Below, piece after piece: positions 1 through 6,090 of a stretch of 11,643 nucleotides of DNA (the first letter of the stretch is position 1; each line of letters begins with the position of its first letter). This DNA is from Muribaculaceae bacterium (GTDB lineage Bacteria; Bacteroidota; Bacteroidia; Bacteroidales; Muribaculaceae), in the NCBI GenBank assembly GCA_009775195.1, contig VSPF01000097.1, forward strand, positions 1 to 11,643. The letters are read 5' to 3'. The notes beneath the pieces were generated by a model that saw nothing but the letters and a program-made list of their open reading frames with translations, had not been told where the DNA came from and made no database searches. Both the position numbers and the translations under genes were made by a program.

Positions 1-22
1 ATTAGGCTTTTCAAATCCAAAA

Positions 23-54
23 GTTGAATTCTTCCGAAGATTACACTAATTTTG
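23..54 (+). promoter_or_regulatory. Bacteroidetes-type promoter P1, upstream of lrgAB
   Basis: The -7 box TAATTTTG at 47-54 is a full match to the Bacteroidetes primary sigma pattern TAnnTTTG. A GTTG at 23-26 sits 20 bp upstream, close to the TTTG -33 element. Transcription would start near 60 and run toward lrgA. It would give a leader of about 130 nt that must pass through the hairpin at 144-173. The match is to the consensus only and no transcript evidence is available. Confidence 0.55.
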
Positions 55-98
55 CACTTGCCAGTTGACTCTGCACATAAATAATTATACCATCTTTT

Positions 99-130
99 TT
101 TGGCAGATTGGCTGAAAATGTATAATTTTG
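99..130 (+). promoter_or_regulatory. Bacteroidetes-type promoter P2, proximal promoter of lrgAB
   Basis: Perfect TTTG at 99-102, a 20-bp spacer, and perfect TAATTTTG at 123-130. The predicted start of transcription is about 134-138, only some 55 nt before the lrgA start codon. A terminator-like hairpin begins almost at once, at 144. Both elements and the spacing match the Bacteroidetes consensus, so this is the better of the two candidates for lrgAB. Confidence 0.6.
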
Positions 131-143
131 TGGCCGAAAACGA

Positions 144-178
144 GGCTACCCATGAGAAATGTCAGGGGTAGTCTTTTT
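144..178 (+). terminator. Terminator-like hairpin in the lrgA leader (possible attenuator)
   Basis: The arms GGCTACCC (144-151) and GGGTAGTC (166-173) pair over 8 bp with one G-U. Inner TGA/TCA pairing (153-155 with 162-164) could extend the stem. The 3' arm runs directly into TTTTTATTTTT (174-184). This is the form of an intrinsic terminator. It lies between both promoter candidates and the lrgA start at 191, so any transcript from them has to read through it. It could end transcription from further upstream, act as an attenuator for lrgAB, or simply stabilise the mRNA 5' end. Confidence 0.5.
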
Positions 179-190
179 ATTTTTATAATT

Positions 191-586
191 ATGAATATGA
201 TAGTACAATGCGGCGTGCTGTTTATCTTCCTTGCGCTGGGCGAGCTAATCGTCTGGCTCTCGGGTATCACGGTGCCATCGAGCATCATCGGCATGCTGCT
301 GCTCACCTTCGCGCTCAAACTCGGAGTGGTCAGGCTCGCACATGTCGAGAAGATGGCCGATTTCCTTGTCCACAACCTCGGCTTCTTCTTCGTCCCTGCC
401 GGCGTGGGCCTGATTAGTTGTCTCGACCTACTGGCTGCAGAGTGGCTGCCCATTACCGGTGCTGCCGTGGCAAGCACAGCCGTGATTATGGTCGTAACAG
501 GCCACGTGCACCAGTCCGTGCGCCGATATATGCGCAATATGGCTCGGCGCCATGCCTCGATGAGCAACACCCAAACACCTGACTGA
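191..586 (+). CDS. lrgA: CidA/LrgA family membrane protein
   Basis: A 131-residue integral membrane protein with about four hydrophobic segments (roughly residues 3-21, 28-48, 58-80 and 84-107) and a short basic tail. The N-terminal run LALGELIV and the following VPSSIIGMLLL are typical of the CidA/LrgA family. Members form membrane oligomers with LrgB. They have been linked to holin-like control of murein hydrolases in staphylococci, to pyruvate uptake or export in other bacteria, and to glycolate/glycerate transport in the plastid fusion homologue. Which substrate applies here cannot be read from the sequence. Longer in-frame starts at 128 (TTG) and 152 (ATG) exist. They would translate the promoter and hairpin sequence, so I prefer the ATG at 191; a second ATG is at 197. 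The stop is separated from lrgB by one base, so the two are surely co-transcribed and probably translationally coupled. Calling it LrgA rather than CidA is a convention. Confidence 0.9.
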   Translation: MNMIVQCGVLFIFLALGELIVWLSGITVPSSIIGMLLLTFALKLGVVRLAHVEKMADFLVHNLGFFFVPAGVGLISCLDLLAAEWLPITGAAVASTAVIMVVTGHVHQSVRRYMRNMARRHASMSNTQTPD

Positions 587-587
587 C

Positions 588-1286
588 ATGGACTTCCTCA
601 CCAACAAAATATTTCTGATAGCCCTGACATTTATAGTCTTTGTCCTGGCTCAATACCTACAGCGCAAAACGGGTTCGAGGTTTCTCAACCCCATACTCGT
701 ATCGATTATCATACTAATCTGCTTCATGTTGGCCACGGGCATCGACTACGGCACCTACCGCGCAAGCGGCGAGTATATCGACCTGTGGCTCAAGCCCGCC
801 GTTGTGGCCCTGGGAGTACCGCTATATCGACAGTTAGAAGCAATACGCAAACAGATGCTGCCGCTGCTCATAGCAGAAATGGCCGGGTGCGTGGCGGGCA
901 TTATTTCGGTGGTCGTAGTGGCACAACTTTTGGGCGCGTCGCAGGCGGTAATCATGTCGCTGGCGCCTAAGGCAGTGACAACGCCCATCGCCATGGAGGT
1001 GTCGTCGAGCATCGGCGGCATACCTGCGCTGACAGCCGCCGTGGTGGTATGCACCGGCATTTTCGGCGGCATAGCAGGCTTCAAAATCATACAGTTAGGC
1101 CATGTCAGCAGCCCTATTGCCGGGGGCCTGTCGATGGGCACGGCGGCTCACGCCCTGGGCACAAGTGCAGCTATGGAACGCAGCGACCGCTACGGAGCCT
1201 TCTCGTCGCTCGGACTTACCCTCAACGGCCTTCTGACAGCCCTGCTATCGCCCCTCATACTCGGGCTGATGGGATATACCGTCTGA
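588..1286 (+). CDS. lrgB: LrgB family membrane protein
   Basis: A 232-residue, strongly hydrophobic protein with several membrane segments, the usual length for LrgB/CidB. Family hallmarks are visible. The conserved loop SLAPKAVTTPIAMEVS (about 124-139) and the C-terminal GLSMGTAAHALGTSAA (about 180-195) are the re-entrant-like signatures shared with the plastid glycolate/glycerate transporter. It works with LrgA in the inner membrane, either as a small organic acid transporter or as an anti-holin-type regulator of lysis; the sequence alone does not decide. The ATG lies one base after the lrgA stop. Its own stop is 9 bp from the stop of the SNF2 gene on the opposite strand. No LytSR-type two-component regulator is seen in the window, unlike the staphylococcal locus. 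Confidence 0.92.
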   Translation: MDFLTNKIFLIALTFIVFVLAQYLQRKTGSRFLNPILVSIIILICFMLATGIDYGTYRASGEYIDLWLKPAVVALGVPLYRQLEAIRKQMLPLLIAEMAGCVAGIISVVVVAQLLGASQAVIMSLAPKAVTTPIAMEVSSSIGGIPALTAAVVVCTGIFGGIAGFKIIQLGHVSSPIAGGLSMGTAAHALGTSAAMERSDRYGAFSSLGLTLNGLLTALLSPLILGLMGYTV

Positions 1287-1295
1287 CGAAAGAAC

Positions 1296-3677
1296 CTACT
1301 TCTTAGCAAATAACTGCCCTAAGGCTGAGAAAATGGTCATGACCGTATCGCGGCTGTCGACGGGAATCTGAAGCACAGTGCGCCCTGTTTCAGGGTCTGT
1401 TTTGACAACATTATCGACCAACGCCTCAACGGCTCCCGGTGTCGAAAGTGTCTTGGCAAGACTGCCCATAAAGGCCGTGGCTGCATCTACAAATTCGTTA
1501 CCGGCCGCTGGAGCAGGCTTTGGTTTCGTTGGCTCGGATGGCTCGGAATGTTCAAGCTGTTCAATTTGTCCGGTCTGTTCAGTTTGTTCAGGCTGTTCGG
1601 TCTGTTCTGCATTCGACGCCGGGCGATTGTCTCCACTTACATGTTCTTCACTCTCGTCTAATACTTCGGCAAGAGCTGTAGTGACCTTTGTCAGCTTGGC
1701 ATCGTCGATGGTAATCTGGTCGTCGCCGCCGTCGAGGACGCCCGCGAAAAGTCCCGACTTGAAGTTGAGCGTCGACAGCATCCGCTCCTCTATAGTATCG
1801 GCAGAGACAAGGTTAATCACCTGTATGGGCCGGCGTTGGCCTATGCGGTATATACGCGCAATACGCTGCTCGAGAACGGCGGGGTTCCACGGCAGGTCGA
1901 GGTTGATGATTACCGAGGCACACTGCAGGTTGAGGCCCGTAGAACCGGCATCGGTCGATAGGAACACATGCGTTGCCGGGTCGGTGGCGAAACGCTCGGT
2001 CATGGCACCGCGTTTTGCCGACGGTACACCGCCATGAAGGTACTCATAGCCGACACCTTCGCGCTCGAGTTCCTCGCCCACGATGCGGGTCATTCGTTCC
2101 CACTGGCTGAATATCACCACCTTGTCGTTGCCATTGTCGATGGCGTCGCGCACAAGCTGCACAGCCTCGGCAACCTTGGTATCGTAGCGCGACCGCTGGT
2201 CGAGTATATATGTGCTGTCGCATACCATGCGCATCTGGCTCAGAGTCAGCAGCAAGCGTTTGCGGTCTTTCTCCGACAGGAAACGGTGCCTCTGCCACTT
2301 CATGGCCAACTGTGCCACAATCGAGCGGCACTCGTCGTGTATGGCCTGCTGCTCCTTTGTCATAGGCACATATAGCATCTGGTCGGAGCGCGAGGGCAAC
2401 TGCAGGGCCACATCGGCCTTGCGGCGGCGGAGCATACACCCCTTGAGGCGTTCGCCTACCTCGTTGAGGTTGCGATAGCCCGTCACCTTGCCCGTGGGCG
2501 ACGATATGGTAGTGCGGTCTACGAACTCGTGATAAGGCCCCAGTGCATACTGGTCTACAAACTGCATGACCGAGTAGAGCTCGTCGAGCTTGTTCTCGAG
2601 CGGAGTTCCCGACAGCACCACGGCATAGTCGCTGTCGACGCGCCGCGCGGCCTGGGCTATCTGTGTGTTCCAGTTTTTGAGACGCTGCACCTCGTCCATT
2701 ATCAACACGTCGGCATGAAGGTTGCCAAGGGTCTTGATATCATTTGCGAGGGTATGGTATGATACGATTTTATAGAATGTAGGGGCGGCATATAGTTCGC
2801 GCCGATGGGTATGCACGCCCTCGACAACGGTGACATCACTGCCGGTGAAACGCTCTATTTCGCGCTTCCACTGATATTTGAGCGAGGTCGGGCATACGAT
2901 TAGTGCCGACGTTGCCATGCTGTGAGCCTTTAGCAACTCGGCTGTGCCTATGGCCTGTACGGTCTTGCCGAGGCCCATCTCGTCGGCGATGAGGGCGCGC
3001 CCCGCCCCGAAGGCGAAACGGATACCCTCTACCTGGTAAGGATAAAGCTTTGTCTTAAGCACCGAGCCGATTTCGCCGCCGGTGAGCTCGTCGGCAAGCT
3101 CGCGCCGGCGCTGGTTGTCGCGCTCCTCGAGTATGAGGTTGAGGGCGTCGGTGCTGATATAGAAACGTGGGTCGATGCGCTTTGCCTGCTCTATAAAGGC
3201 CGGCAGCTCTGTCACCATACCCGGCACGGCGAAGAGGTCGTCATCGAAATAGCGCATGGCCGCCATTGTCAGAGCGGTCTGATTAGGGCCTCCCGGGCGA
3301 AGTCGCAATCGGCGACCACCGATATAGCATACGTCTATGCCCGAGTTGCGCGGCAACCTGGCATCGGGGGTGCGGCCCTTGCTTTTGAGCCACTGCGCCA
3401 CAGCCTCGATATGCTTGCACGTCCCCAGGCCGTTGGTTCGGAAGTCCATGCAGTCGCACGAGTTCCAACTGCTGGCAAGGCCGTGGTATACCACGCGGTA
3501 GTTGCGCCGTGTCTTGGGGTTGGTGACCGCGAAAGAACCGGGCACGTTCTTGTCGGCTATTTCAGATATTGCGAAACCGCCCTTCCTCGCAGCCTGGGCA
3601 CGCAGCTGTATCTGCCATTGCGACAAAGACATGCCCTCGGGACACGAGGTCGGCGAAATTGCTTGCTGTTTTGACAT
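1296..3677 (-). CDS. SWIM zinc-finger SNF2-family DEAD/DEAH ATPase
   Basis: A 793-residue superfamily 2 ATPase of the SNF2/HepA branch, predicted to translocate along double-stranded DNA and remodel or displace bound protein. The N-terminus carries a SWIM zinc motif (C74-x-C76 ... C87-K-H89). The ATPase core follows in the expected order: Walker A DEMGLGKT (232-239), motif II DEVQ (328-331), motif III SGTP (356-359), motif V STDAGSTGLN (574-583) and motif VI QRIARIYRIGQ (604-614). All motifs look intact; DEVQ in place of DEAH/DEAQ is a mild variant. After the helicase core come an acidic, low-complexity linker of E-Q-x triplets (691-717) and a conserved-looking final segment of about 65 residues. 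The ATG is preceded by an unusual palindrome (3691-3760). The gene runs convergently into lrgB with only 9 bp between stops. Bacterial SWIM-SNF2 proteins are mostly uncharacterised. No methylase or nuclease partner is adjacent, so a defence role is not supported here. Confidence 0.92.
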   Translation of the reverse strand: MSKQQAISPTSCPEGMSLSQWQIQLRAQAARKGGFAISEIADKNVPGSFAVTNPKTRRNYRVVYHGLASSWNSCDCMDFRTNGLGTCKHIEAVAQWLKSKGRTPDARLPRNSGIDVCYIGGRRLRLRPGGPNQTALTMAAMRYFDDDLFAVPGMVTELPAFIEQAKRIDPRFYISTDALNLILEERDNQRRRELADELTGGEIGSVLKTKLYPYQVEGIRFAFGAGRALIADEMGLGKTVQAIGTAELLKAHSMATSALIVCPTSLKYQWKREIERFTGSDVTVVEGVHTHRRELYAAPTFYKIVSYHTLANDIKTLGNLHADVLIMDEVQRLKNWNTQIAQAARRVDSDYAVVLSGTPLENKLDELYSVMQFVDQYALGPYHEFVDRTTISSPTGKVTGYRNLNEVGERLKGCMLRRRKADVALQLPSRSDQMLYVPMTKEQQAIHDECRSIVAQLAMKWQRHRFLSEKDRKRLLLTLSQMRMVCDSTYILDQRSRYDTKVAEAVQLVRDAIDNGNDKVVIFSQWERMTRIVGEELEREGVGYEYLHGGVPSAKRGAMTERFATDPATHVFLSTDAGSTGLNLQCASVIINLDLPWNPAVLEQRIARIYRIGQRRPIQVINLVSADTIEERMLSTLNFKSGLFAGVLDGGDDQITIDDAKLTKVTTALAEVLDESEEHVSGDNRPASNAEQTEQPEQTEQTGQIEQLEHSEPSEPTKPKPAPAAGNEFVDAATAFMGSLAKTLSTPGAVEALVDNVVKTDPETGRTVLQIPVDSRDTVMTIFSALGQLFAKK
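1527..1607 (-). repeat. Degenerate 9-bp coding repeat (E-Q-x) in the SNF2 linker
   Basis: Nine successive 9-bp units, the first ones of the form GAA CAG ACC, encode EQT, EQP, EQT, EQT, GQI, EQL, EHS, EPS and EPT (residues 691-717). The run sits in a flexible acidic linker after the helicase core. Units have diverged at the DNA level, so recent slippage is unlikely, but repeat number may vary between strains. Confidence 0.75.
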
Positions 3678-3690
3678 GGGGACGGGTGGA

Positions 3691-3760
3691 TTGAGGGTGC
3701 GTCAGAATTAAAAAGCGCCGGGCTGCATACCCGCGACAATTAATCCTGACACACCCTCAA
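3691..3760. repeat. Long nested inverted repeat between the FKBP and SNF2 genes
   Basis: The outer arms 3691-3711 and 3740-3760 pair over 21 positions with two mismatches (3700/3751 and 3706/3745). The core arm is TTGAGGGTG-GTCAG. A smaller GC hairpin (3716-3735) is nested inside. The element fills most of the 98-bp spacer between the FKBP lipoprotein stop and the SNF2 start. A classical terminator does not need the outer arms. It could be a MITE-like or REP-like element, a processing site, or a composite terminator. I saw no second copy in this window. Confidence 0.7.
3706..3735 (-). terminator. Intrinsic terminator of the FKBP cluster
   Basis: Read on the minus strand, a GC-rich stem (CGC-GGG pairing with CCC-G-GCG, one bulged G, loop TATGCA) spans 3735-3716. 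It is followed by CTTTTTAATT. It lies about 40 nt past the stop of the last FKBP gene and before the SNF2 start, as expected for a terminator. The T-tract itself overlaps the inner end of the outer palindrome arm, so the two structures may compete. Confidence 0.55.
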
Positions 3761-3775
3761 CTTAAAATTAAAGGA

Positions 3776-4648
3776 TTACTGTATTTCCAGCAGTTCTACG
3801 TCGAAAATCAGGGTCTCGTTGGGCTTGATGCTTCCGTCGTGCGAACCGTTAGCGCCGTATGCGAGGCTGCCAGGGATGACGAGCGTGGCCTTGCCACCCT
3901 TGCCGAGCAGCATGAGGCCTTCGCGGAAACCGGGAACTACGCCCTGGAGGTTAAAGGTCGCGGGGCCGCGGCCGTCGGTGCTGTCGAACACCTCGCCGTT
4001 GATATGCTTGCCGGTATAGTTTACGACAACAGTTGCGTCTTCGGCAGGTGTCGGGGCCTCACCCTCGACCTCGACGAGGTAGGTCAGGCCGGTGTTGGTG
4101 GTCATGGCGCCGGGGTTCTCGGCCTTGAATTTTTCAACAAATTCCTGGCCCTCTTTGACATTGCTGTCAGAGTCGCCCGTACCGGCCAGCTCGGCAGCCT
4201 TGGCGGCCTGGGCCTCTTCTACAGCGCGCTGGTAGAGCATACGGAAATGGTCGCTCGCAACCGAGAGTTGACCATAATCGACAGAATCGTTGAGGAATGC
4301 GGCTTTGAAAGCATTCATCACGGCCACACGGTCTACGTCGATACCTTGCTGCTTCATCTGGGCAAGTTCGCCCGACAGTTGCAGGGCAACCTGCATACCC
4401 ATTTGGGTGTTCTTGGAGTCATCGGCACCGAAGACAATCTGCATACCGCGCAAGAAAGCCTCTTTGTCAGACTTCTCGTGGTTGTCAAAACGCATGAAGT
4501 CGGCATTAATCATCGAACCGACATACTCGCCATAGGCAGTCGAAAGCGAGTCGTTGACTGTCTTGCACGAATTATCGGCACATTTGTCGCAGGCTGTAAA
4601 TGCGGCCGCCATGCCAAGGACGGCCACGCCCATCAAAATCTTTTTCAT
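3776..4648 (-). CDS. FKBP-type peptidyl-prolyl cis-trans isomerase, predicted lipoprotein
   Basis: A 290-residue predicted periplasmic or outer-membrane-anchored prolyl isomerase/chaperone. The ATG at 4648 starts a lipoprotein signal peptide: MKK, a hydrophobic stretch, and a lipobox ending FTAC with the lipidated cysteine at 20. A longer reading to 4702 adds 18 residues ahead of a good signal peptide and is unlikely. Residues about 30-180 form an FKBP_N-like helical dimerisation region and linker. The FKBP domain covers about 186-290, with Y211, F221, D222, Y264 and F282 matching the ligand-pocket positions Y26, F36, D37, Y82 and F99 of FKBP12. The active-site floor tryptophan (W59 in FKBP12) is F241 here. 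Extra cysteines at 23 and 28 follow the lipid site. It is the third of three tandem FKBP genes and is separated from the second by a 92-bp repeat-containing spacer, so it may have its own promoter, though none fits well. Confidence 0.9.
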   Translation of the reverse strand: MKKILMGVAVLGMAAAFTACDKCADNSCKTVNDSLSTAYGEYVGSMINADFMRFDNHEKSDKEAFLRGMQIVFGADDSKNTQMGMQVALQLSGELAQMKQQGIDVDRVAVMNAFKAAFLNDSVDYGQLSVASDHFRMLYQRAVEEAQAAKAAELAGTGDSDSNVKEGQEFVEKFKAENPGAMTTNTGLTYLVEVEGEAPTPAEDATVVVNYTGKHINGEVFDSTDGRGPATFNLQGVVPGFREGLMLLGKGGKATLVIPGSLAYGANGSHDGSIKPNETLIFDVELLEIQ

Positions 4649-4719
4649 ATCTTTTGTTTGTGGAATTGGTCTGATTGTATTTGTTTTGTATCTAAAAATC
4701 AAGAATTTAAACCCTCAAC

Positions 4720-4745
4720 CTCTAAACTCTAAACCCTAAACTAAA
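4720..4745. repeat. Short tandem heptamer CYCTAAA
   Basis: CTCTAAA, CTCTAAA and CCCTAAA in a row (4720-4740), then a partial CTAAA whose first bases form the stop codon of the neighbouring FKBP gene. It lies in the AT-rich 92-bp spacer between the second and third FKBP genes. The remainder of this spacer (4649-4719) holds no convincing promoter or terminator that I can identify. Confidence 0.6.
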
Positions 4746-5397
4746 TAACAGTTATATCAAACTGCAATGCGCAGTGGGGCGGTATGACACCCTGTACACC
4801 GTGGGCACCGTATGCCATGTCGGCCGGGATGGTAAGTATATACCTGCCGCCGGGTCGCATATGGGTCAGACCCTCGGTCATGCCGGCAACAAACTGGTTG
4901 ACAGGGCTGGTAAGGGGCTCTTCGTCTTCGCCTATCGAGTCAAAGACCGTGCCGTCGGGCAGGCGTCCCTCGTAGCGCATGGTCACATTGTCAGAGCGCG
5001 TCAGACAGGCTCCGGTGCCGTCCTTGACAGTCTCTACGACCACGCCCGAAGGCAGCACGAGCGCACCGGGGGCCTTGGCCGCGTCGGCAAGCATACGTGC
5101 ACTCTCCGCGACCACAACAGCGTTTGCCGCCGCATCGATTGCGGCGAAAGCGCGGTCCTGGGCCAGCGAGTCGTACGGCTCCTCAATCTCGCCCGCAATG
5201 AGCCGTATCACCGATGCCGAGTCTACATCAATCCCCGTGGCGCGAAGGTCGGCCAAGCCGTTGGCAAAGGCGACCTTGAACTGCGAGGCGAAGAAAACGG
5301 CCACAGCGCGGTCGAGCGAGTCGGCAACCGCTGTCTGCGCCTTGACACAAGCCGCAGACAGCGAGATTAACAGCAACAGGCTGAGACGGCGTATCAT
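4741..5397 (-). CDS. Exported FKBP-type peptidyl-prolyl isomerase with altered pocket
   Basis: A 218-residue predicted exported FKBP. The ATG at 5397 overlaps the stop of the preceding FKBP gene as ATGA and begins a signal peptide (MIRRLSLLLLISLSAAC). Cleavage by signal peptidase I is likely after VKA at residue 20, with Q next, the usual Bacteroidetes form. C17 also makes a weak lipobox (SAAC). A reading extended to 5514 would run far into the upstream gene and lacks support. Residues about 25-110 are helical and weakly like FKBP_N. The FKBP domain is at about 116-218. Y142, F152, D153, Y196 and F213 are kept, but the W59 position is M173 and the aromatic position near F46/F48 is also lost. 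The domain is therefore recognisable but may have weak isomerase activity or serve as a chaperone. Its overlap with the upstream gene implies co-translation. Confidence 0.88.
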   Translation of the reverse strand: MIRRLSLLLLISLSAACVKAQTAVADSLDRAVAVFFASQFKVAFANGLADLRATGIDVDSASVIRLIAGEIEEPYDSLAQDRAFAAIDAAANAVVVAESARMLADAAKAPGALVLPSGVVVETVKDGTGACLTRSDNVTMRYEGRLPDGTVFDSIGEDEEPLTSPVNQFVAGMTEGLTHMRPGGRYILTIPADMAYGAHGVQGVIPPHCALQFDITVI

Positions 5398-6023
5398 TTG
5401 TCGGGATTTACCTCGATAAGCTCTACATCGAAAATCAGCGTCTGGTTGGGGCCGATAATGCCTCCGGCACCCTGCGGGCCGTATGCCAGTTGCGAGGGGA
5501 TGAACAGACGCCATTTGGCTCCGGGCTTCATCAGCTGCAGGGCCTCGACCCAGCCGGGTATGACCTGTGTCACGCCGAAGGTGGCGGGTTCGCCACGGTC
5601 GACAGACGAGTCGAACACGGTGCCGTCAATCAGCTTGCCGGTATAGTGCACCTTGACCGTGTCGCCGGCCTTGGGGCTTTCACCCTCGCCGGCCTCGAGA
5701 ATCTCGTACTGCAGTCCCGAGGGCATGGTCTTGACCTCTACGCGCTTGCCGTTGGCGTCGAGGAATTCCTGTCCGGCCTTGGCGTTGACGTCGGCCATTG
5801 CTGCTGCGGCGGCCTCCTGTTTTTTCTGAAGTTCGGTAAAGAACTCCTGTATTGTGGCCTTGGCCTCGTTGTAGCTCATCTTGGGCTCCTCGCCGTAGAA
5901 GACTGCGGCGACGCCGTCGGCAAAGTCCTGTACCTGGATAGATTCGATACCAGAGCTGCGGAAGTTGTTACCCATGCTCAGACCGAGAGCATAGCTCAGA
6001 CGGTCGAATTCTTTTTTGTCCAT
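5394..6023 (-). CDS. FklB-like FKBP-type peptidyl-prolyl isomerase (cytoplasmic)
   Basis: A 209-residue prolyl isomerase, about the length of E. coli FklB/FKBP22, with no signal peptide, hence probably cytoplasmic. The N-terminal part (residues 5-70, LSYALGLSMGNNF onward) is the FKBP_N helical dimerisation domain. An alanine-rich stretch (71-76) and a linker lead to the FKBP domain at about 101-206. The pocket is intact: Y127, F137, D138, V154-I155, W158, Y181 and F198. The run TQVIPGWVEALQLM is typical of the FklB/FkpA group. It is the first of three tandem FKBP genes and lies 67 bp after the lepA stop. No consensus promoter is visible in that gap, so it is probably transcribed from the lepA promoter by reading through the hairpin at 6067-6088. 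Its TGA stop overlaps the start of the next FKBP gene. Confidence 0.93.
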   Translation of the reverse strand: MDKKEFDRLSYALGLSMGNNFRSSGIESIQVQDFADGVAAVFYGEEPKMSYNEAKATIQEFFTELQKKQEAAAAAMADVNAKAGQEFLDANGKRVEVKTMPSGLQYEILEAGEGESPKAGDTVKVHYTGKLIDGTVFDSSVDRGEPATFGVTQVIPGWVEALQLMKPGAKWRLFIPSQLAYGPQGAGGIIGPNQTLIFDVELIEVNPDK

Positions 6024-6066
6024 GTTTGTATGTCAGTTATTAATTATCAAAGGAATAACAAACTCG

Positions 6067-6088
6067 CCGGGGTGCGGGTTCACCCCGG
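6067..6088 (-). terminator. Hairpin just after lepA, weak terminator or attenuator
   Basis: Perfect 8-bp inverted repeat CCGGGGTG/CACCCCGG (6067-6074 and 6081-6088) with a 6-nt loop. It starts 3 bp past the lepA stop codon. On the minus strand it is followed by CGAGTTTGTTATT, which is T-rich but has no clean U-run. It may reduce rather than stop transcription into the FKBP genes, or protect the lepA mRNA 3' end. Confidence 0.5.
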
Positions 6089-6090
6089 GG

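Noticed and set aside
128..190. N-terminal extension of LrgA from TTG 128 or ATG 152
   Set aside because: The extension would translate the -7 box and the terminator-like hairpin, and the family N-terminus begins at the ATG at 191.
1335..1344. Perfect palindrome GGTCATGACC
   Set aside because: Ten bases inside the SNF2 coding sequence, no room for a loop and no T-run; likely chance.
4711..4745. Telomere-like CCCTAAA repeats
   Set aside because: Only three short units, internal to a gene cluster in a bacterial context; the resemblance to plant telomere repeats is coincidental.
6048..6055. TTCCTTTG on the minus strand as a promoter for the FKBP genes
   Set aside because: One mismatch in the key TA and no TTTG at 19-21 bp upstream; read-through from lepA is more likely.
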